Shown: piece by piece, positions 55,323 through 64,000 of the stretch
Layout: every line of letters starts with the position of its first letter
How positions within the stretch are numbered: position 1 is the stretch's first letter
Assembly: GCF_900112045.1 (NCBI RefSeq)
Contig: NZ_FOJW01000003.1
Coordinates: forward strand, 213,200-277,199
Length of the DNA stretch: 64,000 bases
Direction: 5' to 3'
DNA from: Lentibacillus halodurans
GTDB lineage: Bacteria > Bacillota > Bacilli > Bacillales > Amphibacillaceae
Position numbers and translations under genes: made by a program
The notes under the pieces: model-generated
What the model saw: only the letters and a program-made list of their open reading frames with translations
Database searches by the model: none
Told to the model about the DNA's origin: nothing

Positions 55323-56528
55323 ATGGCTGTAAAACGTCGTTTGTTCACATCTGAATCTGTTACGGAAGGACATCCGGACAAAATTTGTGATCAAATTTCA
55401 GATGCGATATTGGATGAAATTTTAGCAAAGGATCCAAATGCCCGTGTTGCATGTGAGACAACCGTTACAACAGGATTGGTACTGGTATCGGGAGAAATCA
55501 CAACAACGACATATGTGGATATTCCTGCGATTGTTCGCCAGACGATTAAAGATATCGGCTACACCCGGGCAAAATTCGGCTTTGATGCTGAAACGTGTGC
55601 AGTGCTGACGGCGATTGATGAGCAGTCACCTGATATTGCCGGCGGTGTTGACACCGCTTTGGAGGCACGGCAGGGGAAAATGAACGATGAAGAAATTGCT
55701 TCCATTGGAGCTGGTGACCAAGGGCTGATGTTTGGTTTTGCGTGTAATGAAACAGAGGAACTGATGCCGCTGCCGATTTCCTTGGCACACAAGCTGGCCA
55801 AACAGCTAGCTGATATACGCACTGAAAATACGTTAGACTATTTGCGTCCTGATGGCAAAACGCAGGTCACGGTTGAATATGATGAACATGATGTTCCCCT
55901 CAGAGTGGATACAATCGTTATCTCGACACAGCATCATCAGGATGTGACAACAGAACAAATTGAGGAAGATATGATTGAGCATGTGATTCGTCCGGTTGTG
56001 CCGGCGAACCTGCTGGATGAAACAACCAAATATATCATTAATCCGACCGGCCGGTTTGTCATCGGTGGTCCGCAGGGTGATGCAGGACTGACAGGCAGAA
56101 AAATCATTGTCGACACATATGGCGGTTATGCACGTCACGGCGGTGGCGCATTCAGCGGAAAGGATTATACGAAAGTCGACCGTTCGGCAGCTTATGCAGC
56201 ACGCTACGTTGCGAAAAATATTGTGGCAGCAGGTTTGGCAAAAACATGTGAAGTGCAGCTTGCCTATGCAATTGGCGTCGCAGAACCCGTATCGATTTCC
56301 GTCAATACGTTTGGTACGGGTACTGTGAGCGAAGAGGGACTTGTAAAGGCAATCCGGAAAATATTTGACCTTCGTCCAGCCGGTATCATCCGTATGCTCG
56401 ATCTGAAAAAGCCAATCTTTAAAAATACCGCTGCATATGGTCATTTTGGCAGAACAGATATCCTGTTCTCATGGGAAAAAACCGACAAAACGGAGGAGTT
56501 GCAGGCACTGGTGAAAAGTGAATCGTGA
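55323..56528 (+). CDS. metK: S-adenosylmethionine synthetase (401 aa)
   Basis: Makes SAM from methionine and [23 protein letters not shown] near residue 9, [16 protein letters not shown] near 129, [20 protein letters not shown] near 255, and [19 protein letters not shown] near 278. Full length. GGGAGGAT precedes the ATG. Controlled by the SAM riboswitch upstream. Confidence 0.97.
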   Translation: MAVKRRLFTSESVTEGHPDKICDQISDAILDEILAKDPNARVACETTVTTGLVLVSGEITTTTYVDIPAIVRQTIKDIGYTRAKFGFDAETCAVLTAIDEQSPDIAGGVDTALEARQGKMNDEEIASIGAGDQGLMFGFACNETEELMPLPISLAHKLAKQLADIRTENTLDYLRPDGKTQVTVEYDEHDVPLRVDTIVISTQHHQDVTTEQIEEDMIEHVIRPVVPANLLDETTKYIINPTGRFVIGGPQGDAGLTGRKIIVDTYGGYARHGGGAFSGKDYTKVDRSAAYAARYVAKNIVAAGLAKTCEVQLAYAIGVAEPVSISVNTFGTGTVSEEGLVKAIRKIFDLRPAGIIRMLDLKKPIFKNTAAYGHFGRTDILFSWEKTDKTEELQALVKSES

Positions 56529-56536
56529 AAATCAGG

Positions 56537-56567
56537 AAAGATGCGGATGGTTCCGCATCTTTTTTTG
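56537..56567 (+). terminator. terminator of metK
   Basis: AGATGCGGA pairs with TCCGCATCT around a 4-nt loop, then TTTTTT. Confidence 0.92.
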
Positions 56568-56638
56568 AACGATGGATCAAACAATGATAAAAGCTGGAAA
56601 ATCGCTGATTAACGAAAGAATCAATTCATGTCAACCGC

Positions 56639-57160
56639 TTAGTCGAGATGATCTGACAGCTCTTTATAATATTGTCCCTTTTCCACATATGATTGATAAA
56701 CACGCGCCATTTCCTGATAATCTGTTTCAATCAAATCACGGACGACTTTTGCTGGTCTCCCCATGGCAAGTGTATGCGGCGGGATCTTTTTACCCGGTGG
56801 TACAAGGCTTCCTGCACCGATAAAAGCGTTCTCTCCGATTTCCGCACCGTCCAGAATAATGGATCCCATACCGATAAGGGCGTTGTGGCGGACAGTGCAT
56901 GCGTGCAATGTAACCTGATGTCCGACCGTCGCATAATCTTCTATCGTAACCGGCAAACCCGGGCTCTGATGAACGAGGGATAAATCCTGAATATTAACGC
57001 CTTTTCCGATTCTTGTCGGTGCTACATCCCCGCGAATCACGGTATGAAACCATATACTTGACTGTTCACCAATTGTCACATCACCAATGACGTCAGCATC
57101 ATGTGCGATAAAGACGGATTGGTGAATATCTGGCTGTTTGTGTTTGTACGATTGAATCAT
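56639..57160 (-). CDS. ytoA: gamma-carbonic-anhydrase-like hexapeptide protein, YtoA (173 aa)
   Basis: Left-handed beta-helix of isoleucine-patch hexapeptides from residue ~15 to 135 (IGDVTIGEQSSIWFHTVIRG, IGMGSIILDGAEIGENAFIG). Zinc-ligand His are seen in SLVHQS, VGHQVTLHAC, as in gamma-class carbonic anhydrases. A trimer is expected. Catalysis in this branch is unproven. AAAGGGGG precedes the ATG. Divergent from ytpB by 79 bp. Confidence 0.85.
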   Translation of the reverse strand: MIQSYKHKQPDIHQSVFIAHDADVIGDVTIGEQSSIWFHTVIRGDVAPTRIGKGVNIQDLSLVHQSPGLPVTIEDYATVGHQVTLHACTVRHNALIGMGSIILDGAEIGENAFIGAGSLVPPGKKIPPHTLAMGRPAKVVRDLIETDYQEMARVYQSYVEKGQYYKELSDHLD

Positions 57161-57239
57161 TTGAATCCCCCTTTAAAGTATGGTGATATATGTAGTATAG
57201 CAAATAATTCTGATTTGTACCGAATGATCGGAGGAATGG

Positions 57240-58313
57240 GTGTTGGCATACAACATACCGAAAACACCTTTTACATTAATGACAGCCGTCTACCGTAAAA
57301 TTTTTCCGGTGGTTAATACGGAATTGGCTTTCTGGCAAAAACGGGCAGGTGAAATACCGAATGAAGAATTGCGGCAGCAGGCATTGGCAAGCATAGACTC
57401 GAAACGGTTCCACTGTTTGGGTGGTGCTGTGTATGCGCTCCTTGCCGGCTTCGGCTGGCATGAAGCGATCAGGTTTATTGTCGCATATCAGACGATCAGT
57501 GATTATTTGGACAACCTGTGTGACCGAAGTACTTCACTGGATCCGAATGATTTTCGTTTGCTGCATGAAGCGATGGCTGATGCACTCAGCACGGATAACC
57601 CGATTCGAAACTATTATGAATTACGACCGGAGCAGTCGGATGGGGAGTATCTGGCAGACTTGGTACGCACGTGTCAAAAAACAATGCGGCGTTTGGAAGT
57701 ACACGATGCCATCCGCCAGCATTTGCTGAAACTTGAACAGCTATATGCTGACTTACAGGTACATAAACATGTCAAAGAGGAAGAACGCATTCCAAGGTTG
57801 GTTAACTGGTATGGGGAAAATAAGCATGGGTCATCATTGTTCTGGTATGAATTTTCAGCGGCTGCAGGATCAACGCTAGGAATCTTTTGCCTTGTTTCCT
57901 ATGCATTGGGCGGGAAAATGACAGCCAGTCTGGCAGAACAAGTAACTGCCGCCTACTTCCCGTTTATGCAGGGATTGCATATTTTGCTGGATTATTATAT
58001 TGACCAGCAGGAGGATAAGATTGAGGGAGATTTGAATTTTTGCAGTTATTTTGAAAGTCAGCAACTTATGAAAGAACGGTTCAGATATTTCATCGATCAA
58101 GCAGACAGTCATATTCAGGCGCTTCCGGACCGGCGTTTTCACGAGATGGTCCATCACGGGCTTGTAGGCCTCTATCTGGGAGATCCTAAAGTAAAGAAGC
58201 TTGATGGCGGGGGGGAAATGACCAGCTGCTTACTGCAAATAAGCGGTTATCAGGCACGTTTTTTTCACTGGAATACAAAACTGTATCATTGGAAGCAAAA
58301 AACCCGGTCATGA
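57240..58313 (+). CDS. ytpB: tetraprenyl-beta-curcumene synthase, YtpB type (357 aa)
   Basis: DUF2600 terpene cyclase that makes C35 tetraprenyl-beta-curcumene, the precursor of bacterial sesquarterpenes. The Asp-rich DYLDNLCDR near residue 89 is the metal-diphosphate site, and YYIDQQEDKIEGDLNFCSYF near residue 252 the second metal site. Largely helical. GTG 57240 (GGAGG just upstream) or TTG 57243. B. subtilis has the same ytoA-ytpB neighbourhood. Confidence 0.88.
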   Translation: MLAYNIPKTPFTLMTAVYRKIFPVVNTELAFWQKRAGEIPNEELRQQALASIDSKRFHCLGGAVYALLAGFGWHEAIRFIVAYQTISDYLDNLCDRSTSLDPNDFRLLHEAMADALSTDNPIRNYYELRPEQSDGEYLADLVRTCQKTMRRLEVHDAIRQHLLKLEQLYADLQVHKHVKEEERIPRLVNWYGENKHGSSLFWYEFSAAAGSTLGIFCLVSYALGGKMTASLAEQVTAAYFPFMQGLHILLDYYIDQQEDKIEGDLNFCSYFESQQLMKERFRYFIDQADSHIQALPDRRFHEMVHHGLVGLYLGDPKVKKLDGGGEMTSCLLQISGYQARFFHWNTKLYHWKQKTRS

Positions 58314-58330
58314 ATTGAACCCGGGCTTTG
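58297..58330. terminator. hairpin between convergent ytpB and mnmM
   Basis: CCCGG (58303-58307) and CCGGG (58321-58325), A-rich before and T-rich after; it overlaps the ytpB stop. Confidence 0.5.
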
Positions 58331-58334
58331 TATA

Positions 58335-58904
58335 TCAGTTTCTTTTTTGGACGGCCAGAATAAACGGCGGATCGTTTTTTTGATTGATAAAACCGTAGTA
58401 CAGAACGTGATAAAGTTTCTGATCCAGCAGGCGTACGTAGCGCATAAGCTGCTCCCTTTCCAGGTCCCCGCCATTATGTCCATGATAGACGACCAGAACG
58501 ACGATGCCGTTTTGTTTCATATGCGACAAGATTCCCTCGATTGCCAATATGGTCGTTTCGCTTCGGGTAATGACTGATTTGTCACTTCCGGGGAGATAAC
58601 CAAGGTTAAAAATCGCCCCGCCGAGTCTTGTCAGTTTGTCAACTGGTATATGGTGCACAAAGTTGCTGTGGCTGTCTTTTATAATCGTTGTGTTGGTTAA
58701 ACCATTTTGCGCAAGAACGCGTTCGGTGTTTGTGATGGCCTGATCCTGTATGTCAAATCCGAACACATGCCCATCCTTACCGACAAGCCGGCTCAGGAAA
58801 ATGGTATCATGTCCGTTTCCGCATGTCGCATCGATGACCGTATCCCCTTTATTGACGGCTCCTTCCATTAAATAATGTGAATAGTTTATGATTCCTTTTA
58901 GCAT
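58335..58904 (-). CDS. mnmM: tRNA 5-aminomethyl-2-thiouridine methyltransferase MnmM (189 aa)
   Basis: Class I SAM methyltransferase of the YtqB family. SAM motif VIDATCGNGHDTIFLSRLVG near residue 23, acidic end of strand 2 in VFGFDIQ near 48, and FNLGYLPGSDKSV near 101. YtqB of B. subtilis (now MnmM) methylates nm5s2U at the wobble position of tRNA. Start MLKGIINYSHYLMEGAVNKG is typical. AAAGGAG precedes the ATG. Confidence 0.88.
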   Translation of the reverse strand: MLKGIINYSHYLMEGAVNKGDTVIDATCGNGHDTIFLSRLVGKDGHVFGFDIQDQAITNTERVLAQNGLTNTTIIKDSHSNFVHHIPVDKLTRLGGAIFNLGYLPGSDKSVITRSETTILAIEGILSHMKQNGIVVLVVYHGHNGGDLEREQLMRYVRLLDQKLYHVLYYGFINQKNDPPFILAVQKRN

Positions 58905-58987
58905 AATCGGCTGTACTCCTTTATTAACTGTATATCATAGTTTAGCATGATCACTGTGTCGATGGAAAGAATGGGCACCGTATTATC

Positions 58988-59016
58988 TTGACAAAGACTT
59001 CCATATTGGGTAAACT
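58988..59016 (+). promoter_or_regulatory. sigma-A promoter of leuS
   Basis: TTGACA (58988-58993), 17-bp spacer, TAAACT (59011-59016), just before the T-box leader. Confidence 0.75.
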
Positions 59017-59029
59017 TCAAAATGTATAG

Positions 59030-59268
59030 GAATGAACGACTATGAAAAGGATCAGTAGTAAACTCACTCAGGTAAAGCGAGGCAGTGGCCGGTGAAAACT
59101 GTCCCTGAAAGTTTGTGAACTCGCCTTTAAGTTGCAGAGATGAATTTGCGTAGTCTTTGCCGTCAAATCCGCGTTAAGGAAACAAGTGAGCACATATTGT
59201 CGTGTTAATTTGGGTGGTACCGCGGGAGAAGCTTCTCGTCCCTCATTTTTGGGATGGGTGGCTTTTTT
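59030..59268 (+). promoter_or_regulatory. T-box leader with Leu specifier
   Basis: The T-box GGGTGGTACCGCG is at 59212-59224. The likely specifier is CTC (59120-59122) in GTGAACTCGCCTTTAAG, which reads leucine. A terminator stem (GTCCC/GGGAT) and a T run (59262-59267) complete the switch: uncharged tRNA-Leu should favour antitermination into leuS. Confidence 0.92.
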
Positions 59269-59366
59269 ATTAGGCAAATTTTCCCTAATTATACAAGACA
59301 TGGTGGTATATCGTTGTTCAAGATAACTTGCATTGGCTTTACAAATGAATACAAGGAGGAAATACA

Positions 59367-61781
59367 ATGAGTTTCAACCATCAGGAGATTGAGAGAAAAT
59401 GGCAAAATTATTGGGCTGAACATAAAACATTTAAAACGAATACTTTTTCGGACAAGGAAAAAGTTTATGCGCTGGACATGTTCCCGTATCCTTCGGGGGT
59501 AGGACTGCATGTCGGTCACCCGGAAGGATATACGGCAACGGATATTTATTCACGGATGAAGCGAATGCAAGGGTATGAAGTGCTTCATCCGATGGGCTGG
59601 GATGCATTTGGTTTACCTGCTGAACAATATGCCATTGATACGGGCAACAGTCCGGCTGCATTTACAGAACACAATATTGCCACGTTCAAACGGCAAATTA
59701 AGGAATTAGGGTTTTCCTATGACTGGGACCGCGAAATCAATACAACAGACCCGAACTATTACAAATGGACGCAGTGGATTTTTACAAAGCTTTATGAAAA
59801 AGGACTTGCCTATATGGATGAGGTTCCGGTCAATTGGTGTCCGGCGCTCGGTACAGTTTTGGCAAATGAAGAAGTGATCGACGGCAAGAGTGAGCGCGGT
59901 GGTCATCCGGTTGTCCGGAAACCGATGAAGCAATGGATCCTGAAAATTACCGAATATGCAGATCGGCTTTTGGGAGATCTGGAAGACTTGGATTGGCCGG
60001 AAAGCATTAAAGATATGCAGCGGAATTGGATCGGGCGTTCTGAAGGTGCCGAAATCACGTTTAACATTGAAGGGCACGATGAACGGTTCACTGCATTCAC
60101 AACACGTCCCGATACATTGTTCGGTGCCACTTATGCTGTTTTTGCACCTGAACATCCACTTGTCGAAAAAATAGTCACACCAGAACAGCAGGAGGCCGTA
60201 AATGCTTACTGGAAAAAAATTGAAACAAAATCAGATCTGGAGCGCACAGATCTGTCGAAGGAAAAAACAGGTGCTTTTACCGGCGCATATGCCATTAATC
60301 CGGCTACAAATGAGAAAATGCCGATCTGGATTGCTGATTATGTCCTGATGAGCTATGGAAGCGGGGCAATCATGGCAGTTCCCGGGCATGATGAGCGTGA
60401 CTATGAGTTTGCACAAACATTTGATCTGCCGATTAAAGAAGTCGTTGCCGGCGGTGATCTATCCAAGGAAGCTTATGTTGACGACGGGAAGCACATTAAT
60501 TCGGACTTTTTGAACGGGCTGAAGAAAAATGAAGCCATTGCCAAAATGATTGAATGGCTAGAGGACAATGAAAAAGGATCAGGGAAAGTGACCTATCGTC
60601 TTCGTGACTGGCTTTTTTCTAGACAGCGTTACTGGGGAGAACCGATCCCGGTTATACATTGGGAAGATGGATCAATGAGTGCCGTACCAGAAGCAGACCT
60701 GCCGCTTGAATTGCCGGAACTGGATGAAGTGAAGCCATCCGGAACAGGCGAATCACCACTTGCCAATAGTGACTGGGTTAACGTGACTGATCCGGAATCC
60801 GGGATGAAAGGCCGCCGTGAGACGAATACAATGCCGCAGTGGGCCGGCAGCTGCTGGTACTTTTTACGGTTTATTGACCCGAATAACCCGGACCAGCTGG
60901 CCGATCCAAAAGCACTCAAAGAATGGCTGCCGATTGATATATATATTGGCGGTGCTGAGCATGCGGTGCTGCATTTACTGTATGCCCGCTTCTGGCATAA
61001 ATTTCTGTATGACATCGGCGTTGTGCCAACGAAAGAACCATTTATGAAATTGTTCAACCAGGGTATGATTCTTGGAGAAGGTAATGAAAAAATGAGTAAA
61101 TCAAAAGGCAATGTGGTGAATCCTGATGATGTTATTTCATCACATGGTGCGGATACATTGCGTCTTTATGAAATGTTTATGGGCCCACTGGATGCAGCTG
61201 TTGCCTGGTCAACAAACGGCCTGGACGGATCCCGGCGATTTCTGGATAGGGTATGGCGCTTAGTAGTAAATGAGAATAGGAAATTGTCTCAAAAGATTGT
61301 GGATACAAATGAGGCATCTTCACTTGAAAAAATTTATCATGAAACGGTTAAAAAGGTGACGGAGGATTTTGAACACCTGCATTTTAATACCGGCATTTCA
61401 CAACTGATGGTGTTCATTAATGAATGCTATAAAGCAGATGAAATTCCTCAATCATATATAGAAGGCTTTGTCAAAATGCTTTCACCGGTTGCTCCGCATA
61501 TATCAGAAGAACTGTGGGAACTGCTCGGGCACGATGATACCATCACTTATGAAAAATGGCCGGAGTACGATGCGTCAAAATTAGTGCAAGATGAAGTTGA
61601 AATTGTCCTCCAGGTTATGGGCAAAGTCCGGGCCAAAATGAATGTGGCAAAAGACATTTCAAAAGAAGAGCTTGAAAAACAAGCACTGGAAAATGAGCGG
61701 ATTCAGGAACATCTTAAAGGGAAAACTGTTCGCAAGGTGATTGTTGTCCCTGGAAAATTAGTGAATATCGTGGCAAACTGA
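59367..61781 (+). CDS. leuS: leucyl-tRNA synthetase (804 aa)
   Basis: Class I synthetase. HIGH-type motif HVGH in [15 protein letters not shown] near residue 41, editing (CP1) domain with [16 protein letters not shown] near 228, and KMSKS in [16 protein letters not shown] near 572. Anticodon-binding domain to the C-terminus. Bacterial length. AAGGAGG precedes the ATG. Followed by a terminator. Confidence 0.97.
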   Translation: MSFNHQEIERKWQNYWAEHKTFKTNTFSDKEKVYALDMFPYPSGVGLHVGHPEGYTATDIYSRMKRMQGYEVLHPMGWDAFGLPAEQYAIDTGNSPAAFTEHNIATFKRQIKELGFSYDWDREINTTDPNYYKWTQWIFTKLYEKGLAYMDEVPVNWCPALGTVLANEEVIDGKSERGGHPVVRKPMKQWILKITEYADRLLGDLEDLDWPESIKDMQRNWIGRSEGAEITFNIEGHDERFTAFTTRPDTLFGATYAVFAPEHPLVEKIVTPEQQEAVNAYWKKIETKSDLERTDLSKEKTGAFTGAYAINPATNEKMPIWIADYVLMSYGSGAIMAVPGHDERDYEFAQTFDLPIKEVVAGGDLSKEAYVDDGKHINSDFLNGLKKNEAIAKMIEWLEDNEKGSGKVTYRLRDWLFSRQRYWGEPIPVIHWEDGSMSAVPEADLPLELPELDEVKPSGTGESPLANSDWVNVTDPESGMKGRRETNTMPQWAGSCWYFLRFIDPNNPDQLADPKALKEWLPIDIYIGGAEHAVLHLLYARFWHKFLYDIGVVPTKEPFMKLFNQGMILGEGNEKMSKSKGNVVNPDDVISSHGADTLRLYEMFMGPLDAAVAWSTNGLDGSRRFLDRVWRLVVNENRKLSQKIVDTNEASSLEKIYHETVKKVTEDFEHLHFNTGISQLMVFINECYKADEIPQSYIEGFVKMLSPVAPHISEELWELLGHDDTITYEKWPEYDASKLVQDEVEIVLQVMGKVRAKMNVAKDISKEELEKQALENERIQEHLKGKTVRKVIVVPGKLVNIVAN

Positions 61782-61799
61782 ATATATGGTGAAGCATAT

Positions 61800-61840
61800 C
61801 AAAAGGATTTCTGTGATATTGTTGCAGAGATCCTTTTTCT
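61800..61840 (+). terminator. terminator of leuS
   Basis: AAAAGGATTTCTG and CAGAGATCCTTTT pair with a small bulge, then T and C/T. Confidence 0.88.
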
Positions 61841-61923
61841 TGCAGTTTTAAGGCAGTATATAAGAATACCAAGGATGAAAGTATGAAAAAACTTTTTCGA
61901 TCTCACTTCTGAAATCAAATCGA

Positions 61924-62670
61924 TTAAGCTGGCACCCATTCCGTCTTTAAAATAATCCATTTATCATTTTCGTAATACCATAACGTTTCAACTGTCCCCA
62001 ATTCGTCTGCTTGATATGCACCACTGATCTGCTGATGACTTTTTAAGCCATATCCTTTGCGTTCACTGATTTCAACAGGCTCAAAGAAAGCAATTGGGGC
62101 GATCAATGGCGATGTATTGTCAATCAGTTTTCCGTTTTCGTCATAGATGCCGAGTTGGACATATTCAGAAGACCGATCTTTGATATTGACAACATTTGGT
62201 TCCTGTTCATGGTCAATTTGTATTTCAGCTTGAAAATTATCTTTGAATTCGGCATGAAGGTATTCCTGCTTTGGCAGTGGTATCTCTTGTAATTGTTTGT
62301 TCTTTAATGTGTGCAATTGGTAATGATGCAATCCACCGTTTCCGCCTGTTGCACTTTGGTAAAATATATCTTTCACACCGTCATGGTTCAGGTCATAGAA
62401 TTGAATGTCAGGTTCATATCCACCTTCGTAAAGGATTTCCCATTCCTGACCATCATTATCTGAAATGGCAGCCCATATTTCAGCATAGTAATCTGAATCC
62501 GGTGCAAATAATAAACCTTCTAATTCAATCGTTTCTTCAGTAGAATCGTCTGTGACATCCTTATGATGTTCCGCAAGCTGCTGTGAAGAAGGTTGATTGT
62601 CCTCCTCCGACGCAGCGATGACTGGAATAAACAGACCGATCAACACTGCGATAAACGTAAACAATCTCAT
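61924..62670 (-). CDS. secreted protein with Ca-binding-like motif (248 aa)
   Basis: Signal peptide 1-19 (cut after IAA). Acidic linker, then a beta-rich domain with YDLNHDGVKDIFYQS near residue 113, like the D-x-[N/D]-x-D-G loops of FG-GAP/VCBS repeats. Ends with WYYENDKWIILKTEW. Extracellular; function unknown. TGAGGTGATATCA precedes the ATG. Confidence 0.65.
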   Translation of the reverse strand: MRLFTFIAVLIGLFIPVIAASEEDNQPSSQQLAEHHKDVTDDSTEETIELEGLLFAPDSDYYAEIWAAISDNDGQEWEILYEGGYEPDIQFYDLNHDGVKDIFYQSATGGNGGLHHYQLHTLKNKQLQEIPLPKQEYLHAEFKDNFQAEIQIDHEQEPNVVNIKDRSSEYVQLGIYDENGKLIDNTSPLIAPIAFFEPVEISERKGYGLKSHQQISGAYQADELGTVETLWYYENDKWIILKTEWVPA

Positions 62671-62875
62671 TTGATATCACCTCAAATGTGCAGTTGCTAT
62701 ATTTTGTGCTGTATAGTTGCAAACTATACATTCCAAACGTTATGATCAATAAAAGGAAACCTTGTCATTGAAGGATCGCCCACCCATGTTTCAATCAAAC
62801 AACAACTGTATAAAGATCGGAAAATGGTGAAGAGGCTCTAGGTAGAAAAGGTTTATTTAGATAGGAGGATAAAAT

Positions 62876-63184
62876 ATGGATCATATTAATAAAGTAACAC
62901 CTGAAGAAGTGAAAAAATTGATGAAGGAAGACAATGATACCGTTGTTGTGGATGTGCGGGAAGATGAAGAAGTAGCACAAGGTATGATCGAAGGTGCCAA
63001 GCATATACCACTGGATAAAATCCCTTATTCCGTAAATGAATTGGATAAAAATAATCATTATATTCTTGTATGCCGGTCAGGTAATAGAAGTATGAAAGCA
63101 GCATCATATATGGATGAACGTGGTTTTAAGGTATCCAATATGGAAGGCGGCATGCTGGGCTGGGATGGAGAAGTGATTGTTTAG
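62876..63184 (+). CDS. single-domain rhodanese (102 aa)
   Basis: Rhodanese domain over the full length: VVVDVREDEEVAQGMIEGAK near residue 23, IPLDKIP near 44, and the active-site loop CRSGNRS with Cys66. Moves sulfane sulfur to an unknown acceptor; similar to YtwF of Bacillus. AGGAGG lies 8 bp before the ATG. Confidence 0.88.
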   Translation: MDHINKVTPEEVKKLMKEDNDTVVVDVREDEEVAQGMIEGAKHIPLDKIPYSVNELDKNNHYILVCRSGNRSMKAASYMDERGFKVSNMEGGMLGWDGEVIV

Positions 63185-63242
63185 CTTCCTTGGACTGGAA
63201 TAAATTTCTATCCATTCATGATGATTTTGTTTTTATTGATTG

Positions 63243-63271
63243 TTGACTTTTTTTGGCTGCAGTAGTAATAT
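63243..63271 (+). promoter_or_regulatory. rRNA promoter P1
   Basis: TTGACT (63243-63248), 17-bp spacer, TAATAT (63266-63271), upstream of the 16S gene. Confidence 0.7.
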
Positions 63272-63336
63272 TGATCTTGCTGTTGAAAAACAGCTAACAA
63301 AATAAATTGGACATTGATGAGGGTCAAAAAAAGTTA

Positions 63337-63365
63337 TTGACAGCCATCGTCAATGGTGATATAAT
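63337..63365 (+). promoter_or_regulatory. rRNA promoter P2
   Basis: Perfect TTGACA (63337-63342), 17-bp spacer, perfect TATAAT (63360-63365), about 200 bp before 16S. Confidence 0.88.
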
Positions 63366-63396
63366 TTTTATGCTGTCGGCAAAAGACGACGGTGTT

Positions 63397-63420
63397 TGCT
63401 CTTTGAAAACTGAACAAAAC
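63397..63420 (+). promoter_or_regulatory. rRNA leader antitermination (boxA-like) region
   Basis: TGCTCTTTGAAAACTGAAC is the conserved Bacillaceae rrn-leader segment containing a boxA-like element; NusB/NusE binding is expected. The short open frame over this region is not a gene. Confidence 0.6.
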
Positions 63421-63562
63421 AGCCAAGAAAGATGCCTAAACAGATGTCAGAGGCAGGGAGCTAGAAATCGGTTATATGCCGATGAGAGCTTCTTAGAACC
63501 CCTGAATCAATTTTTGAAGCTGAGATATTGATAAGGCTGATCGGTGTCAGTCTTATGACAAC

Positions 63563-64000
<438 letters not shown>

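Noticed and set aside
63307..63531. 74-codon frame upstream of 16S
   Set aside because: It overlaps rRNA promoter P2 and the conserved rrn leader.

Overview
The window is chromosomal DNA of a low-GC Gram-positive bacterium of the family Bacillaceae. The partial 16S rRNA gene at the right edge and the protein sequences look most like the halotolerant Virgibacillus/Lentibacillus/Oceanobacillus group. That placement is inference from recognised sequence, not from a search. Most of the window follows gene order known from Bacillus subtilis (yut, yum, yui, yug, men, ytl/ytk, ytp/ytq blocks), with accessory stretches between the blocks.

Region by region. 1-8.4 kb is an accessory envelope/secretion locus. 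It holds the 3' end of an unidentified gene, two tandem copies of a gene pair (a secreted Trp-Gly-repeat protein plus a cytosolic partner of about 275 residues), a polytopic membrane protein, TadE-like and TadG-like pseudopilins, a lipoprotein and small membrane proteins. 8.4-18.2 kb is the yut/yum/yui block: DUF3055, yutE, yutF, pgpA-like yutG, yutH, a glycerate dehydrogenase, NifU-like, yuzD, dapF, an IscA-type protein, ferredoxin-NADP reductase, NDH-2 and yuiB. 18.2-22.9 kb has two copies of a roughly 700-bp structured repeat flanking the 3D-domain gene yuiC, then yuiD, bioY and deoD. 23-30.7 kb holds a solo HPr gene, kapB, a Cu/Zn superoxide dismutase lipoprotein, patB, pgi, yugI, yugN, the K+ channel yugO and a thioredoxin-fold protein. 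30.7-38 kb has an M42 aminopeptidase, a 1465-residue bacillopeptidase F and an FMN-riboswitch-controlled riboflavin transporter. 38-39.1 kb is a third copy of the big repeat, broken by a decayed IS3-family remnant. 39.2-47.4 kb is menaquinone synthesis (menI-menA facing menF-menD-menH-menB-menE; menC is not here). 47.5-54.8 kb has a probably Fur-controlled siderophore-uptake ATPase, two small genes of unknown role, the NUDIX hydrolase YtkD, the ytlA-ytlC-ytlD ABC transporter and pckA. 54.9-64 kb has metK under a SAM riboswitch, ytoA, ytpB, mnmM, leuS under a T-box, a secreted protein, a rhodanese and the start of an rRNA operon with two good sigma-A promoters.

The genes combine into recognisable physiology. 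Menaquinone synthesis supplies the quinone for NDH-2. The NifU-like, IscA-type and YumC proteins serve iron-sulfur and redox metabolism. PckA, Pgi and HPr belong to central carbon flow and its control. Classical leader RNAs (FMN, SAM and T-box) control vitamin, methionine and leucyl-tRNA genes. The least explained parts are the duplicated Trp-Gly-repeat/partner locus beside Tad-like pseudopilins, and two families of interspersed, foldable intergenic repeats: three copies of a roughly 700-bp element with inverted ends, and six copies of a roughly 100-220-bp element.
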